64,000 nt of DNA from Eunapius fragilis (lineage: Eukaryota; Porifera; Demospongiae; Spongillida; Spongillidae): positions 9,915,991 to 9,979,990 of the forward strand of contig OY811971.1 in assembly GCA_963681505.1 (NCBI GenBank). Direction: 5' to 3'. The position numbers and the translations under genes were made by a program. Under the pieces are notes generated by a model that saw only the letters and a program-made list of their open reading frames with translations, searched no databases and was not told the DNA's origin. This document shows, piece after piece, positions 34,801-44,037 of this stretch (within the stretch, counting starts at the first letter, position 1; each line of letters begins with the position of its first letter).

Positions 34801-37800
34801 GGGTCTTTGCAGAATGTGGGGAAATATAGAACATAAAAAACTGCACTTAAAACTCATAGTTTTTTTGGCCAGAAAAGCAATCAAAAATTCGTACGCACGT
34901 GACATTTAAAAACAAATATGGAGGTACTGTGAGTCTGTAGTTCAACGAGAGAGGCCAGAGTTCTTAGGACCCGCCCAGTGTCCACTTGCGCTTGGTTACC
35001 AAATGGCGTGTTAACGAAATCAATTAGCCCACTGTTGGTGCTAACAACGCAGCTCTGACTCACGAACGCGGGGCGACAGTCAGCTAGGGGCTGCAAACAG
35101 ATTTAAAAAAACTCTAGGACGTGGCAGGGCAGTCAGTTAAAGGAACTGCAAACAGGTTCACAAGCTGTGGGGACTGCAAGCAGATTAAAATACTAGAGGA
35201 CTTGGCAGGGCATAAAGTAGTGTAGTGCACATTGGTTCACAAGCTGTAGAACGTGGCAGGGCAGTCAGCCAGGGACTGCAAACAGGTATACAAGCTATAG
35301 AACATGGCAGGCCATAAATAGGAGCCATTGAGAGGACAGAGCAAGCAGTTGTTTCTGTCTTGTACATGTGTATGTGGGTAAGTATTTGCTGTTTGATGAC
35401 AACGAAAGGCCAGCTAGCTCATTCAGTGTTTCAATGGTGGAATACTGCATCTTCAAGGGCTATCTTATGTACATGTTATGCCATTCAATGCTTGAGCAAA
35501 TAGTAACAATTAAGGTCTGTAACCATGCTGCCATGTGCAGTATTAAAGTGTGCACAAGTGTACACACTGTATTTTCAAACTCAACAGAAAAAATAAAAAA
35601 GAACTGATTAAATTGATTTCATATACAAGTAATAGAACGTACTGTCCTCTATCAGGAACATATTTCAAGTACACAAAATGCATTATGGGTGTGGTGCATT
35701 TTACAGTGTGCACACCTGTACACAATTTAAAAAGCCAGGCCCGAGACACTGCTAGTGAAATACATGGAATTTCCTTACATTGCATTGGAATAGTAAAACT
35801 TATGTATGAACTTACTACCCACTTTCATTTGCAGTCCACTAACTTTGACATGTGCCTTTTAGTGACAAAATTTTTGTAATAAAGCAGTAACTGAAGCTGC
35901 TCCATTATCATAGATTAAGCAGTATATTTCAGGACCAGAATTCTACTACACATCAGTGCATCACTGGGGAATAATATACATCAATTTTACAGCCACTGAG
36001 TTTAATGTGGGGTAATAATGATTCGAATTGTAAATAAGGTAAAGCATGCACGCGTGTGCACACTTTCCGAAGCAAATAGACAATTAATCTAAAAAATTCC
36101 TGAGTGCACAATCAAGTACTGTAGCCATAAAACCCTAAGTGACACTCTACAGACTGAACATTGACAGAATTTCCTTTCAAAGTACATTTATGAAGCTATT
36201 TACTGATGTGCTCCATCCAGCTAGATGTACATGTGACCAAAACATAAAAATTATTTGCACTCAAAGATAAAAATAAATAAAAAATTTAAACAAGGCATTA
36301 TATTTATAATGGATTAAGACTACCATAAGACAATAACAAAGTGCCATACGTTGGTCTCCCTTGCGACATATGGTTACAACTACACTTTATAATGCATGCA
36401 TTTGGAACAGATAAACATCAAAGGCACTAAATAAAGACATTACATCTTGGTTACATGGCGGCCCATAGCTGTAGCAGTATGAAGATTTAACCTGCCCCAT
36501 CAATTCCAATTCTTTAAACATCATTCCTTATCAACACCAAAAATCTCTGAATTCCTGTCCACCTACATTGTACATGTACACCTGAGGTGGAGGGGGGGGG
36601 CTGTCTGTTATGGTCATTGATTACTTTATATAGAACATGCACTCGGTACCAAGGGGTACCTTCAGTTCTATACCCTTCGGTTCTATACTCTGAAGTCAGA
36701 GGATGGCGCAGTCATTAAAGCAAATGCTTAAGTTGGAAGTTGGAAAGATGCCTGCAACCTGGGCAGTGATTTGTGGATTGCAATCACTTGTACCACAAAA
36801 ACTGAAGCCTTTTTACCCCAAGCCTCAAAGGAGTCAACTGATAGAGGGGTTAACACCCACCCTGCAGCAAAGCACTTGTCTCCTGTTCTCCGTTACCTCA
36901 AGGACTGCACCAACCAAAGTTGAAGGATTTAGCAGTGAGACAACAGTAATGCCCAAAGCAACGGGCCGTCCAAGATCCCAGAATATCAGCAGGTAGTTAC
37001 TGCAAATGCGTCGGGAAAAGAGCCCAGTGCCAGCATCACCTAGGACCAATCCATGCGCACGGTGAAGGAAATGTGCACTATAGAAGTTGTCCTTGACTTC
37101 AGGTAACATCACCCAAACATTTGCATGTTAAATTGCGTGGTGTCCAAGAGGTCCAGACTACTGTGGGCAGGCCAGAAGGCATACTGGGGGTATCTAGGCC
37201 CAGCCACCATTTGATAGCTACCCGGAGTTCAGTTGGGTCAAGATTTGACCTAGGGATGTGGAGGGAATTACTGATATCCAAGATGTTGCGTGGGGGGTGG
37301 GGGGCTGTCAAAACTGATAGCAGCCTAGCCTTGTTAGCAGTAGAGGATTCATGGAAAAGGCCTTGAAAGCGATAGCCATTTAAAGACAGAAGATTCTGTT
37401 TGACAGGTGTGAGAACACAGAATTGACAGAAAGTTTCTCAATTGGAAAATTGAAGTGAAAAATGAAGTGGTCCAAGGCATTTTTAAGGTGCATGCCATCA
37501 AAACCATAAACACCAGTGGAACTGGAGGAGGCAGTAAATGCTGAGCTGGAATGAAGGGACAGTGACCGCAACCCTAGACCACCACTGTTGAAAAGCAGGG
37601 GTAGTGAGGGTACCAAAATACTGACCGAAGTGAGTGATGTATCAGTATTAATAAAAATTTACAGATTCATGTTTATGAGATATTTCTAAAATAAAAGAGA
37701 TATATTATATTTTAAGTGTGGGGGTGCCCTTGAACTATTACTGTGGTAATAGTTCTGCACCACAACGCCACTGGTTGAGACCAAGCTACGCCTTCCACCA

Positions 37801-38416
37801 TGCCTCAATAAAATCAATCAGCCCATCAGCAAAAAGCTTGAAACATCTGCATGTAATTCAGTTGGTGATGAGCGAGCCAAGACTAAAGTAACTTAACCTG
37901 CAAAAGCTACACCATAAACTTAAAGCCACTTGTGGGTCTATGGCAGTATGCGGAACAAAAGTTTGCGAGCTTCGAGACGTTTTGAGGCAATAAATTAAAG
38001 TTTGGCACAGTATATGCAATCGCCTATCGGGCATGCACCCTAAGATCTCGAAATGAGGCAAATGGGAAACCTTTAGCTTCGATGGGAAAGAGGGGGTGCA
38101 TTTAGGGATATTGACATATAGGCCAACTGGCCAAGATGGGGTCCTAACAGGGGCACAAGGATATAATTCTCACCCTTAATTCTTCCCCCGATGCCACAGT
38201 AAATGTTCTTAAGTTTATACGTATATGGTGTAAAGCTTATTCTGAAAGCGCTGCGCAAATTCGTTTGTCTATACATAGCTGTACATGTAGATGTGTGACT
38301 TACTTGGGAGTGGCCTGAGGTTTCCAGGTCGTGACTGCTAGTCGATATCCATTCCACACGCTCACCCTCTCAGTCTGATCGGGTACGTCCCGACTAGGTC
38401 GCCGTTTATCACCCAT
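22899..38416 (-). CDS. MGLL: Monoglyceride lipase-like serine hydrolase, copy B (complete)
   Basis: Hydrolyses monoglycerides if it acts like its family. Seven minus-strand exons join in phase: 38304-38416 (start MGDKRRPSRD), 29977-30083, 28438-28574, 27228-27347, 27083-27172, 26676-26891 and 22899-22997 (stop TAG at 22899). The 882 coding bases give 293 residues, close to the roughly 303 of vertebrate MGLL. Seen directly: NGYRLAVTTWKPQATP at the N terminus, CHGVAEYMGRY (oxyanion region), GHSMGG with Ser118, MHGDGDR with Asp238, and NNGHNVFH with His268. These positions nearly equal human Ser122, Asp239 and His269. Residues 160-189 (IIMICCPQAPL) form the lid-like membrane-contact region. All introns have GT-AG ends. 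Intron 1 is 8.2 kb and intron 6 is 3.7 kb, and both are filled with mobile-element remains. Probably cytosolic or membrane-associated. Confidence 0.9.
23732..25760 (+). pseudogene. Decayed DDE-type DNA transposase
   Basis: Scattered plus-strand pieces match the layout of a DDE transposase common in sponge and fungal genomes. They are a piece around GESVFKAHDGARKDG near 24995, KKGEGPGIMIM near 25070, YGKAHEGYWDGDKMLELV near 25220, ALFIFDWSSGHS near 25310, and VLWERGLLKPDMTLDGKW near 25600. The pieces lie in different frames, with many shifts and stops, so no functional protein can be made. It sits in intron 6 of lipase copy B in the opposite orientation. Ends were not defined. Assignment rests on motif order only. 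Confidence 0.55.
29200..29222. repeat. G-rich tract
   Basis: A run of G residues broken by AA in intron 2 of lipase copy B. A reading frame through it on the minus strand gives Pro-rich sequence of no likely meaning. Confidence 0.8.
30700..30856. mobile_element. Hairpin element built on GGATTGCAC / GTGCAATCC
   Basis: GGAATCCTTACTATTGGCACCAAATCCAAGGATTGCAC is mirrored, with one base changed, by GTGCAATCCTTGGATTTGGTGCCAAAGTAAGGATTCC. Between the two arms, further GGATTGCGCA/TGTGCACAATCC pairs occur. The whole segment of roughly 140 bases can fold into one long stem. Non-coding, in intron 1 of lipase copy B. Confidence 0.8.
31640..32690. repeat. Short tandem repeat (about 42 bp) interrupted by the element at 31721
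   Basis: GAGAGACAAGATGGCAGAGACAGCCAGTGTCC, GAGAGACCAGATGGCAGAAA and, on the far side, CAGCCAGTGTACAGAGAGATAAGATGGCAGAGACAGC are copies of one unit. Their arrangement shows the array existed before the insertion. Confidence 0.7.
31721..32618. mobile_element. Non-coding element with CCCTAAGAAAAATT ends and CATGGCAAG-type internal repeats
   Basis: The left end CCCTAAGAAAAATTATGGCA and the right end AGAATTTTTCTTAGGG are inverted repeats. Just inside each end are many copies of a palindromic word family (TGGCAAGTCATG, ACTTGCCATG, TTGGCAAGTC). The middle part (31970-32400) has a different composition. The element splits a GATGGCAGA(G)ACAGCCAGTGT tandem repeat: GATGGCAGAAA precedes it and AACAGCCAGTGT follows, so AA is duplicated or was the target. 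Superfamily unknown. Confidence 0.75.
33008..33270. repeat. 24-bp minisatellite (ATGATCA-CCCTC family)
   Basis: About eleven tandem 24-base units with variants such as AAATCAGATGATCACCCTTG and AAATCAAATGATCAGCCTC. Because 24 is a multiple of three, both strands read as perfect octapeptide repeats (LPPNQMIS/LDPNQMIT on plus, READHLIW/IKGDHLIW on minus). No splice or start context supports translation, so it is taken as non-coding. Confidence 0.9.
33700..34175 (+). other. Plus-strand conserved segment in intron 1 of lipase copy B
   Basis: Matches the segment at 10085-10345, with shared ETIEIVNNR before a donor-like AACAG|GTACAT. It extends further left than the copy A segment, with donor-like AATTG|TAAGTT at 33762 and acceptor-like CTCACTCACAG at 33922. 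If this is a nested gene, only fragments are visible. Confidence 0.3.
34445..34560. repeat. Dispersed repeat, AGCCCACACTYGCTATC family, copy 2
   Basis: AGCCCACACTTGCTATCCGATGG followed by CAAAGGTCGGACTACGCCCAAC; a counterpart of 11566-11690. Confidence 0.65.
35090..35330. repeat. Tandem repeat, units about 65 bp (GGACGTGGCAGGGCAGTCAG)
   Basis: Blocks reading ACTGCAAACAGGTTCACAAGCTGTAGAACGTGGCAGGGC, with variations, recur about four times. No coding signal. The flanking 34560-35090 and 35330-36580 hold nothing recognised apart from AT-rich intron-like sequence. A segment near 36120-36240 matches 10410-10550 and so marks the lipase duplication. Confidence 0.7.
36660..37616 (-). mobile_element. 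LINE-like retrotransposon fragment (C-terminal part of reverse transcriptase ORF)
   Basis: On the minus strand the order is GGLGLRSLSLHSS (near 37580, the thumb region of this RT family), then ELRVAIKWWLGL with a degraded zinc-binding region, then a degraded nuclease-like domain seen as WDLGRPVALGITVVSLLNPS (near 36980). This order matches the C-terminal half of LINE-type proteins frequent in sponge genomes, which read RPADVLV..W..GKPAALDVTVTSPLNP. Several frame breaks and stops separate the parts. It lies in intron 1 of lipase copy B. Confidence 0.65.
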
Positions 38417-38599
38417 TGTCGATATGTAGGGTGAAAAATAGTGTAAGCCGTAAAGTTGTATATAATATGGTTTCAAGTCACGTGACGTCGCGACAACCGT
38501 TTAAATTAATTATCAGGAACTACGATTTGGAATTGACCCGGGTCGTGAAATCATTAACAAAACGCGACCAGCGTATAACATGCGCATGGACCTGACCAA

Positions 38600-39210
38600 G
38601 GTGAAGTTCATCCTACTGTAAATGTCTGCCAAGATGTAAGGCTTGGGAGAGGACATGTTGATGGCAAGGTGAGATGCCAACCTACCAGCAGAATGTGAGG
38701 TGAGCCTTTGCAGAACATCTCAGCAGCTAATAGAATGCACATTCACCCCATTGCGAACATTGGTGAGAAGCTTGCGAGTCTCGCGATCCGCTGCCGCCGT
38801 AGAAGCTGCACCAGATGATCTGCATGACTCCCGTAGTATGGCTGGGCAAAGAGGAGGTGTTACAGTGACATCCAAAGCTGCAGGCTTGCCCCTGTCCCAC
38901 CCAGCAGTGAGCACATCTGCAGGTCTGGTTGTGGTTGTGATCTCTTATAAGACCATAACCCTTCTCACTCAGATGAGCTCGCCGACAGAAGTCCACAAAG
39001 ACATCACGCAAGTGATTGTGCCTTATCACCTCATCTCCCCCATGCCTGCAGGTTACAGCGTGGCAACCCAGCTAGGGGATCAAGAGCCACATCCTGGCAA
39101 AAGGGGTACACAGTCCTACCAAAAACCCCACCTAGCCACCACCTCACTGCAATCTGGAACTCATTGGACTCCTTATGTAGACCTGAGCCCATATGGAAGG
39201 GACCGCTGAC
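38600..39210 (-). mobile_element. LINE-like endonuclease-domain fragment 2
   Basis: LGCHAVTCRHGG, then RHNHLRDVFVDFCRRAHLS (near 39020), then GWDRGKPAALDVTVTPPL (near 38905) and AASTAAADRETRKLL (near 38800) on the minus strand follow the same family order as the fragment at 36660-37616. The pieces are in two frames, so it is broken. No RT core is present. Confidence 0.7.
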
Positions 39211-39312
39211 ATTATAATATTATTATTATTACATTATTATTATTATTCATAATAACATTTTTAAATGACATGAATATACAGAAACAACACTGATTAAATA
39301 CAAAGTACAGCT

Positions 39313-39840
39313 CTACAGTACACGAGCTATCCTAGAGAGGATAGCTGTAGCATTAGCCTTGACCAGGTGGAGATTCAGTCGGCCATAGATTTCATTAAGT
39401 ACGATGGACTTTGGCCGACACATGGAAGTGGCAAGTCTAGAGGCTACAGAGGAGATAATGGCAGTGGCTTCTTTTCCCCAAGCTCCATATGTTTCAACTA
39501 CCATAGGGACACATACCCATCCTAGATCTGAGCACTTGGGGTCATTGGCGTGGTGTTTCCTAGACTCAGTGGCCTGGGCAGCAGCTGTGGCCGACACTCC
39601 CGCTTCCAACAAATTAACAGGGTTTAGCGGTGAGGTGATGGACACATCTAATGCTGCTGTTCTGCCCAAAAACCAGTTAGGAAGAAGTATGTCAGCTGGA
39701 CGGGTCTTACATTACAACATTAAACAGTAGCTGCTACACGAGAGAAGGAGTCCCTGGCTTCTGTTCCCCAGCACCCATAGGTCTCGACGGCCAGTGGAAT
39801 GCAAACCCACCCCAAGGCCCTGCACTTGGGGTCATTGGAG
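39313..39840 (-). mobile_element. LINE-like endonuclease-domain fragments 3 and 4
   Basis: From 39669 to 39313 one open frame reads GRTAALDVSITSPLNPVNLLEAG, LGWVCVPMVVETYGAWGKEA and a C-terminal YGRLNLHLVKANATAILSR, ending with a stop. It is the best-preserved C terminus of this family in the window. Immediately upstream, 39730-39840 holds another partial copy of the region around the GWVC..AVETYG motif, truncated at both ends. The repeated truncation points are what is expected of 5'-truncated LINE copies stacked beside each other. Confidence 0.75.
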
Positions 39841-40025
39841 ATGTGTTATTATTACGTCTTAACGAGCCATTATACACGCGACGGTAACGAGTGGAAATAT
39901 ATTATCTCTGGTCGTCGAATGCATGCCGATCGTCATTGTAACACAGCCAAACGGACGTGACGTTTAAAATAATTACATTCCTTGCTCCTGTTGATATTCA
40001 TTTCTTGAACTTTGTATCTGACTCT

Positions 40026-41247
40026 ATGCGTGTTAAGTACGCTATGCTGAAGGCGATGTTTATTTTGATGACTCTGCCTCTGCTGCTTTCAGCCGTTCAG
40101 CCTGGTAAGTCGCGATAACGCGTGAACTATACAAAATGTCAAACTGAACTGTTACGAAAACTAATAAGTCATGCTCAACTCCATACAGCAAATTTTTTCG
40201 GTTCATCGATTTTAACCTGCATTTATCATGAAGTACTTGAATAACGTACATGAATGTACTTAAAAATCTCGCGCGATCGGCACAAATTGGCTACTGCGTT
40301 TACTTAATTACATTTTTGCGGCTGGAATGTGTAGCCAAGTAAATATTTATTATATACCGACGCTTTTGGTTAATGGACTGATTGTGATACAGATTATTTA
40401 GAAATAGAAATATGAAATGCATTTTACATTATATATTATACCCAATAGAAAAGTGTGTTTGTAAGAATGGAGAGAGCTGCAAGAACTCAACAGACAACCA
40501 ATGTAACAACATTGGAAGCTATTGTACATCTACAAAGTGCCAAAATGGGGGAACATGCATAAATGGAATCAACTCTTATATCTGCATCTGCGATATTGGT
40601 TTCACAGATAGGAATTGCACGACTATTATCAATAAATTCTTACACATGTACATGTCCTCCGGGTTATACAAGACCCAATTGCAGTATTTAAATGTATATC
40701 CAATCCTTGCCTGAACGGAGGAACCTGCTTGAACGGAATCAATAGCTACACTTTTACCTGCCCTCCTGGCTATACAGGCAGCAACTGTGGAGATAGTTGC
40801 ATATCCAAGCCTTGCAGAAATGGAGGAACGTGTTTCAATAGATTCAAAACATTCACATGTAATGGTTACAGCGGTGTCACTTGTAATCAGACTATTAATA
40901 ACTGCATTTTTCACCCGTGTATGAATGGAGGAACCTGTGCGAACGAACGTATGGAGGTCTCACTTGCTCCACAAGTATGTATTCTACCTTTAATCATTGC
41001 ACAAATATTTTTGCATTCACTTATATGTAGGGGAGTGCACCAGTACCTATTGCTTGAATGGATCGATGGACATGCAGTGTGAGTCTGGATGTCAATCTAC
41101 AGTGCAAGTATTATGAATGAGAGTGAGAGATTCAGCAATAAAATAATCTTATTACTTTAATTAGGTGTCCTGATGAAACTACAGGACCTCAATGTCAGTA
41201 TTATAATGGCGCCATCATCAATTTCATAAGTACAAGTATCCCTAAAG
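40026..41247 (+). pseudogene. EGF-repeat secreted protein, pseudogene copy
   Basis: Paralog of the gene at 51466-53514. Exon 1 (40026-40104) is intact and encodes the same signal peptide, MRVKYAMLKAMFILMTLPLL, with donor CCTG|GTAAGT. The EGF exon has lost its acceptor phase: neither TTTAG nor ACAG near 40395 keeps the frame. It is also missing part of EGF module 2 and shifts frame after CTTIIN (about 40630), and again near the module ending TFTCNGYSG, where residues are deleted. A further module (STYCLNGS near 41040) and the exon CPDETTGPQCQYYNG (41165-41247) remain. A host gene copy that has decayed through deletion between similar EGF repeats. Confidence 0.8.
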
Positions 41248-41261
41248 GTAATTATTATAAT

Positions 41262-41425
41262 GGAGTCGTGGCAGCAAGCAGGGACCTGGCGCAAATTATA
41301 ATATTTTCCTGGAAGGAGCATCAAATTAAATTTGACCTGTTAAATTAAAATGTACGCGTTAAAAATATTTCAGGCCACTGCGACTCCATGTTGGACAGAC
41401 TAATTTCCAGTGCATAAAAGATTTG
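41262..41425. repeat. Interspersed repeat with TGTACGCGT and TTCAGGCCAC, copy 2
   Basis: Counterpart of 13455-13720, lying just left of the LINE in the EGF cluster. Confidence 0.55.
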
Positions 41426-41544
41426 GAGAGGCATAAGTGTCTATAAACGTAGGCATTAATCACTGTACCATAAATACTATGCAACTAATAGTGTTTGCCA
41501 TGAGATATTTGGCATCAGGTGAAAGTTTAGTTCAATTGCAATTA

Positions 41545-42571
41545 AATAGTTTCTTTCATCGTAAATGTAGTTCCTCAGGGTTCTGTCTTAGGTCCACTTC
41601 TTTTTCTCATATATATTAACGACCTTCCAGATTGTTTGTCATCACCTGTTAAAGCTAAAATCTTCGCTGATGATACTAAAATGTATTTTCATCATTCTAC
41701 TGGGGATACATCTCCATTTGTAAGTTCATTATCTGCATTTTGTGATTGGGCATCTAATTGGCAACTTAGCGTTGCCTTTCAAAAATGCAATGTCATCTCC
41801 TTTGGAAAGCAAATATCTGATACATCATTCTCATTATGTTGGATTACCTTAGAGCAAGTATCTTATATTCGTGATCTTGGTGTTTATGTTTCATCAGATT
41901 TTAAACCTGGAATTCATTGCTCATCCATAGCGGCCAAAGTGTATTCTAGATGTTCTCTACTTCTAAAAGGTTTCCATACTAGTGATGTCAGCATTCTATT
42001 ACGTGTATTTAAAACCTACGTTAGGCCACTTTTAGAATTCAACACTCCAGTCTGGAATCCTTGGCTGTTTAAAGATATTGAACATATAGAAGGAGTACAG
42101 CGTTACTTCACACGAGAAATTTATAAACGTGCAAGGCTTCCTCGCATGGATTATGCATCCAGGTTAGCAAATCTTAATTTGTCATCATTAGAATATCGTC
42201 GTGTCTATTTTGACCTTACAATGTGTTACAAAATTGTGAATAAGCTTTTGGATATTGATGCAGCTGAGATGTTTACAGTCATTTCAAACGTTCATTCCAC
42301 TCGTGGGAATTCATACAGGCTCCAGTCGGTCACCATACCTCGTCATGATTTTCGGCTATACTTTTTTCATCTCGGGTTGTTCCTATTTGGAATTCTTTAC
42401 CACAACATGTTGTATGTGCAAAGAATATCATCACCTTCATGTGTCGCCTCAAAACTGTAGATCTATCTCCCTTTTGTAAACTGTATCCATTTAAATAGGA
42501 AGTATATAAGTGCATTTACACATGCCATTACTTGCCTCTTCAGTGCATTATCTGTACAATGCATTGAGAAA

Positions 42572-42613
<42 letters not shown>

Positions 42614-42615
42614 GT
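41545..42615 (+). mobile_element. 5'-truncated LINE with (ATT)n tail
   Basis: A reverse transcriptase of CR1/Jockey-like type: VPQGSVLGPLLFLIYINDLP (41567-41626), then KIFADDTKMYFHH with the catalytic FADD box, WQLSVAFQKCNV and IRDLGVYVSSDF. The thumb-to-tail region follows (RPLLEFNTPVWNPW, ERVQR-like EGVQRYFTREI). The frame is open from 41636 to about 42360 and then shifts. The 3' end is an (ATT)n microsatellite at about 42570-42613, as in LINEs that end in short tandem repeats. Fingers, endonuclease and ORF1 are absent, so it is dead on arrival. It lies between two EGF-gene remnants. Confidence 0.85.
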
Positions 42616-42759
42616 GTAGCTTTGTTATCAATGCTAGGGTGGCTACAACAATGGACTTGCTTGAAGGCTAGGGTAGTTTTGTGCAAGTTTGTGTGTAGTA
42701 ACGTGTATATATGTGCATTTATTTTATTGTTTATTATTTAATTAAATATATTTAAAGTG

Positions 42760-43700
42760 TTAATAAGTGGAATGTTGTTGCGAAATAAAATAAATTATGA
42801 CCATTTGATCGCATCGAGAAGTAATCAAATACGGACAAATAATGTTTGCATGTTTGCATTGTTGGATGAAACACATTTCAGAGGCCTAAAATTTAAGTCA
42901 AGCTCTGGAAGCAGTGTGAACATCAATGATTGTGGTATCCATTGTGATGTAGATTGTTTAGCAGTAGACTGTGCTGTTTCCATGCTCCTTTCATATTAAC
43001 ACAAATAAAATCCATATAACGTGCATTTTATATTATAATTATGCATACATGCTTTATCTTATTCATTTTTTTGATGACAGAAGCTTTTTATCAGTAAAAT
43101 TTAAACTTCATTGTTTGGATTCTTAATAATATCAAAAACAAGAAGGATTAAAAAAACGACAGTAAATATGATAATCACCCATAGTATATCTCAAGGTTCA
43201 CCCTACAGGTAATTATCCACACTTGGGTTAAATGTAATGTTTAATAGATAAGCATTTATTGATGTACTACATACTATCAGTATAATAAAAAATATGGCAC
43301 TGATTATAGTTTATTGTGTATTTTCATGAGCACATCATGTTTGGAGCCAGGTGAAGAAATGGTGATTATATTATAAAAGTGCAATGGTAATCAGTTGTGA
43401 CAAATTTGTAGATTTATCTTATTCATTTAATTATGCTTGAACATTTAAATTTTTGTATGTCTTACAACAAATGCCGACAGTTAAGAGTGATGCCCAGATG
43501 CCTGCAGAAGAATAGTTATAAAATGAACTAGCCAAGCTATAATAATATGCATTAATGTCATTAGATGGTACAACGTGTACATGTATATATTGAATATGTG
43601 CACAATCTTTACCATGCAATGTTTGCAACTCTACCATCATCACTCCTTGCTATCATTTTTATTTAGTAATTTTAAAAAATATTTCAACACACAAATGGAA
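42760..43700 (+). pseudogene. Third EGF-gene copy, remnant lacking the EGF exon
   Basis: 42800-43000 matches intron 1 of the intact gene (52050-52250), for example AGTGTGAACATCAATGA and ATTGTGATGTAGATTGTTTAGC. From about 43165 the match resumes at the last EGF-type exon and its donor (CAAGGTTCACCCTACAG|GTAATT). It ends with the terminal exon ATGCCGACAGTTAAGAGTGA...GAAGAATAG (43463-43508), whose acceptor is damaged (ACAAC instead of CCCAG). The EGF exons between were deleted. Promoter and signal exon are absent. Confidence 0.75.
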
Positions 43701-43890
43701 ATTTCAGTTTATTAATTCCCAATGACAGGGTTATGATATAAAGGATTTCATAGATAACATGTAACTAAAAACCTATTCTATGAGAAATTTGGTGATATAT
43801 AGGATTTGAAGTGTAAAAAGCAAGGAACCAAGGTCTTATCAGAAGAGAAAACGAAATGCACACAATCAACACATGCCCTAGAAATGTGAC

Positions 43891-44003
43891 TGTAGCGCAT
43901 GCGCTATAGCTGCTCTTATTATGGACATGCGCAGTGTTTACACCTGAGGGTATTTAATGGCGTGCTGTACGATCTTATTTGATTAAACACTTGGATTGCT
44001 ACA
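43891..44003 (+). repeat. Left LTR of the Gypsy element
   Basis: 113 bases beginning TGTAGCGCATGCGCTATAGC and ending GGATTGCTACA. Preceded by the TGAC target duplicate. Confidence 0.95.
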
Positions 44004-44037
44004 CTGGTGTCAGAAGTGGGATCGGACCGAATGCTAC

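Noticed and set aside
43996-44037. Earlier in-frame ATG of the Gypsy polyprotein
   Set aside because: It lies inside the LTR and upstream of the primer-binding site; the ATG at 44038 is the more usual position.
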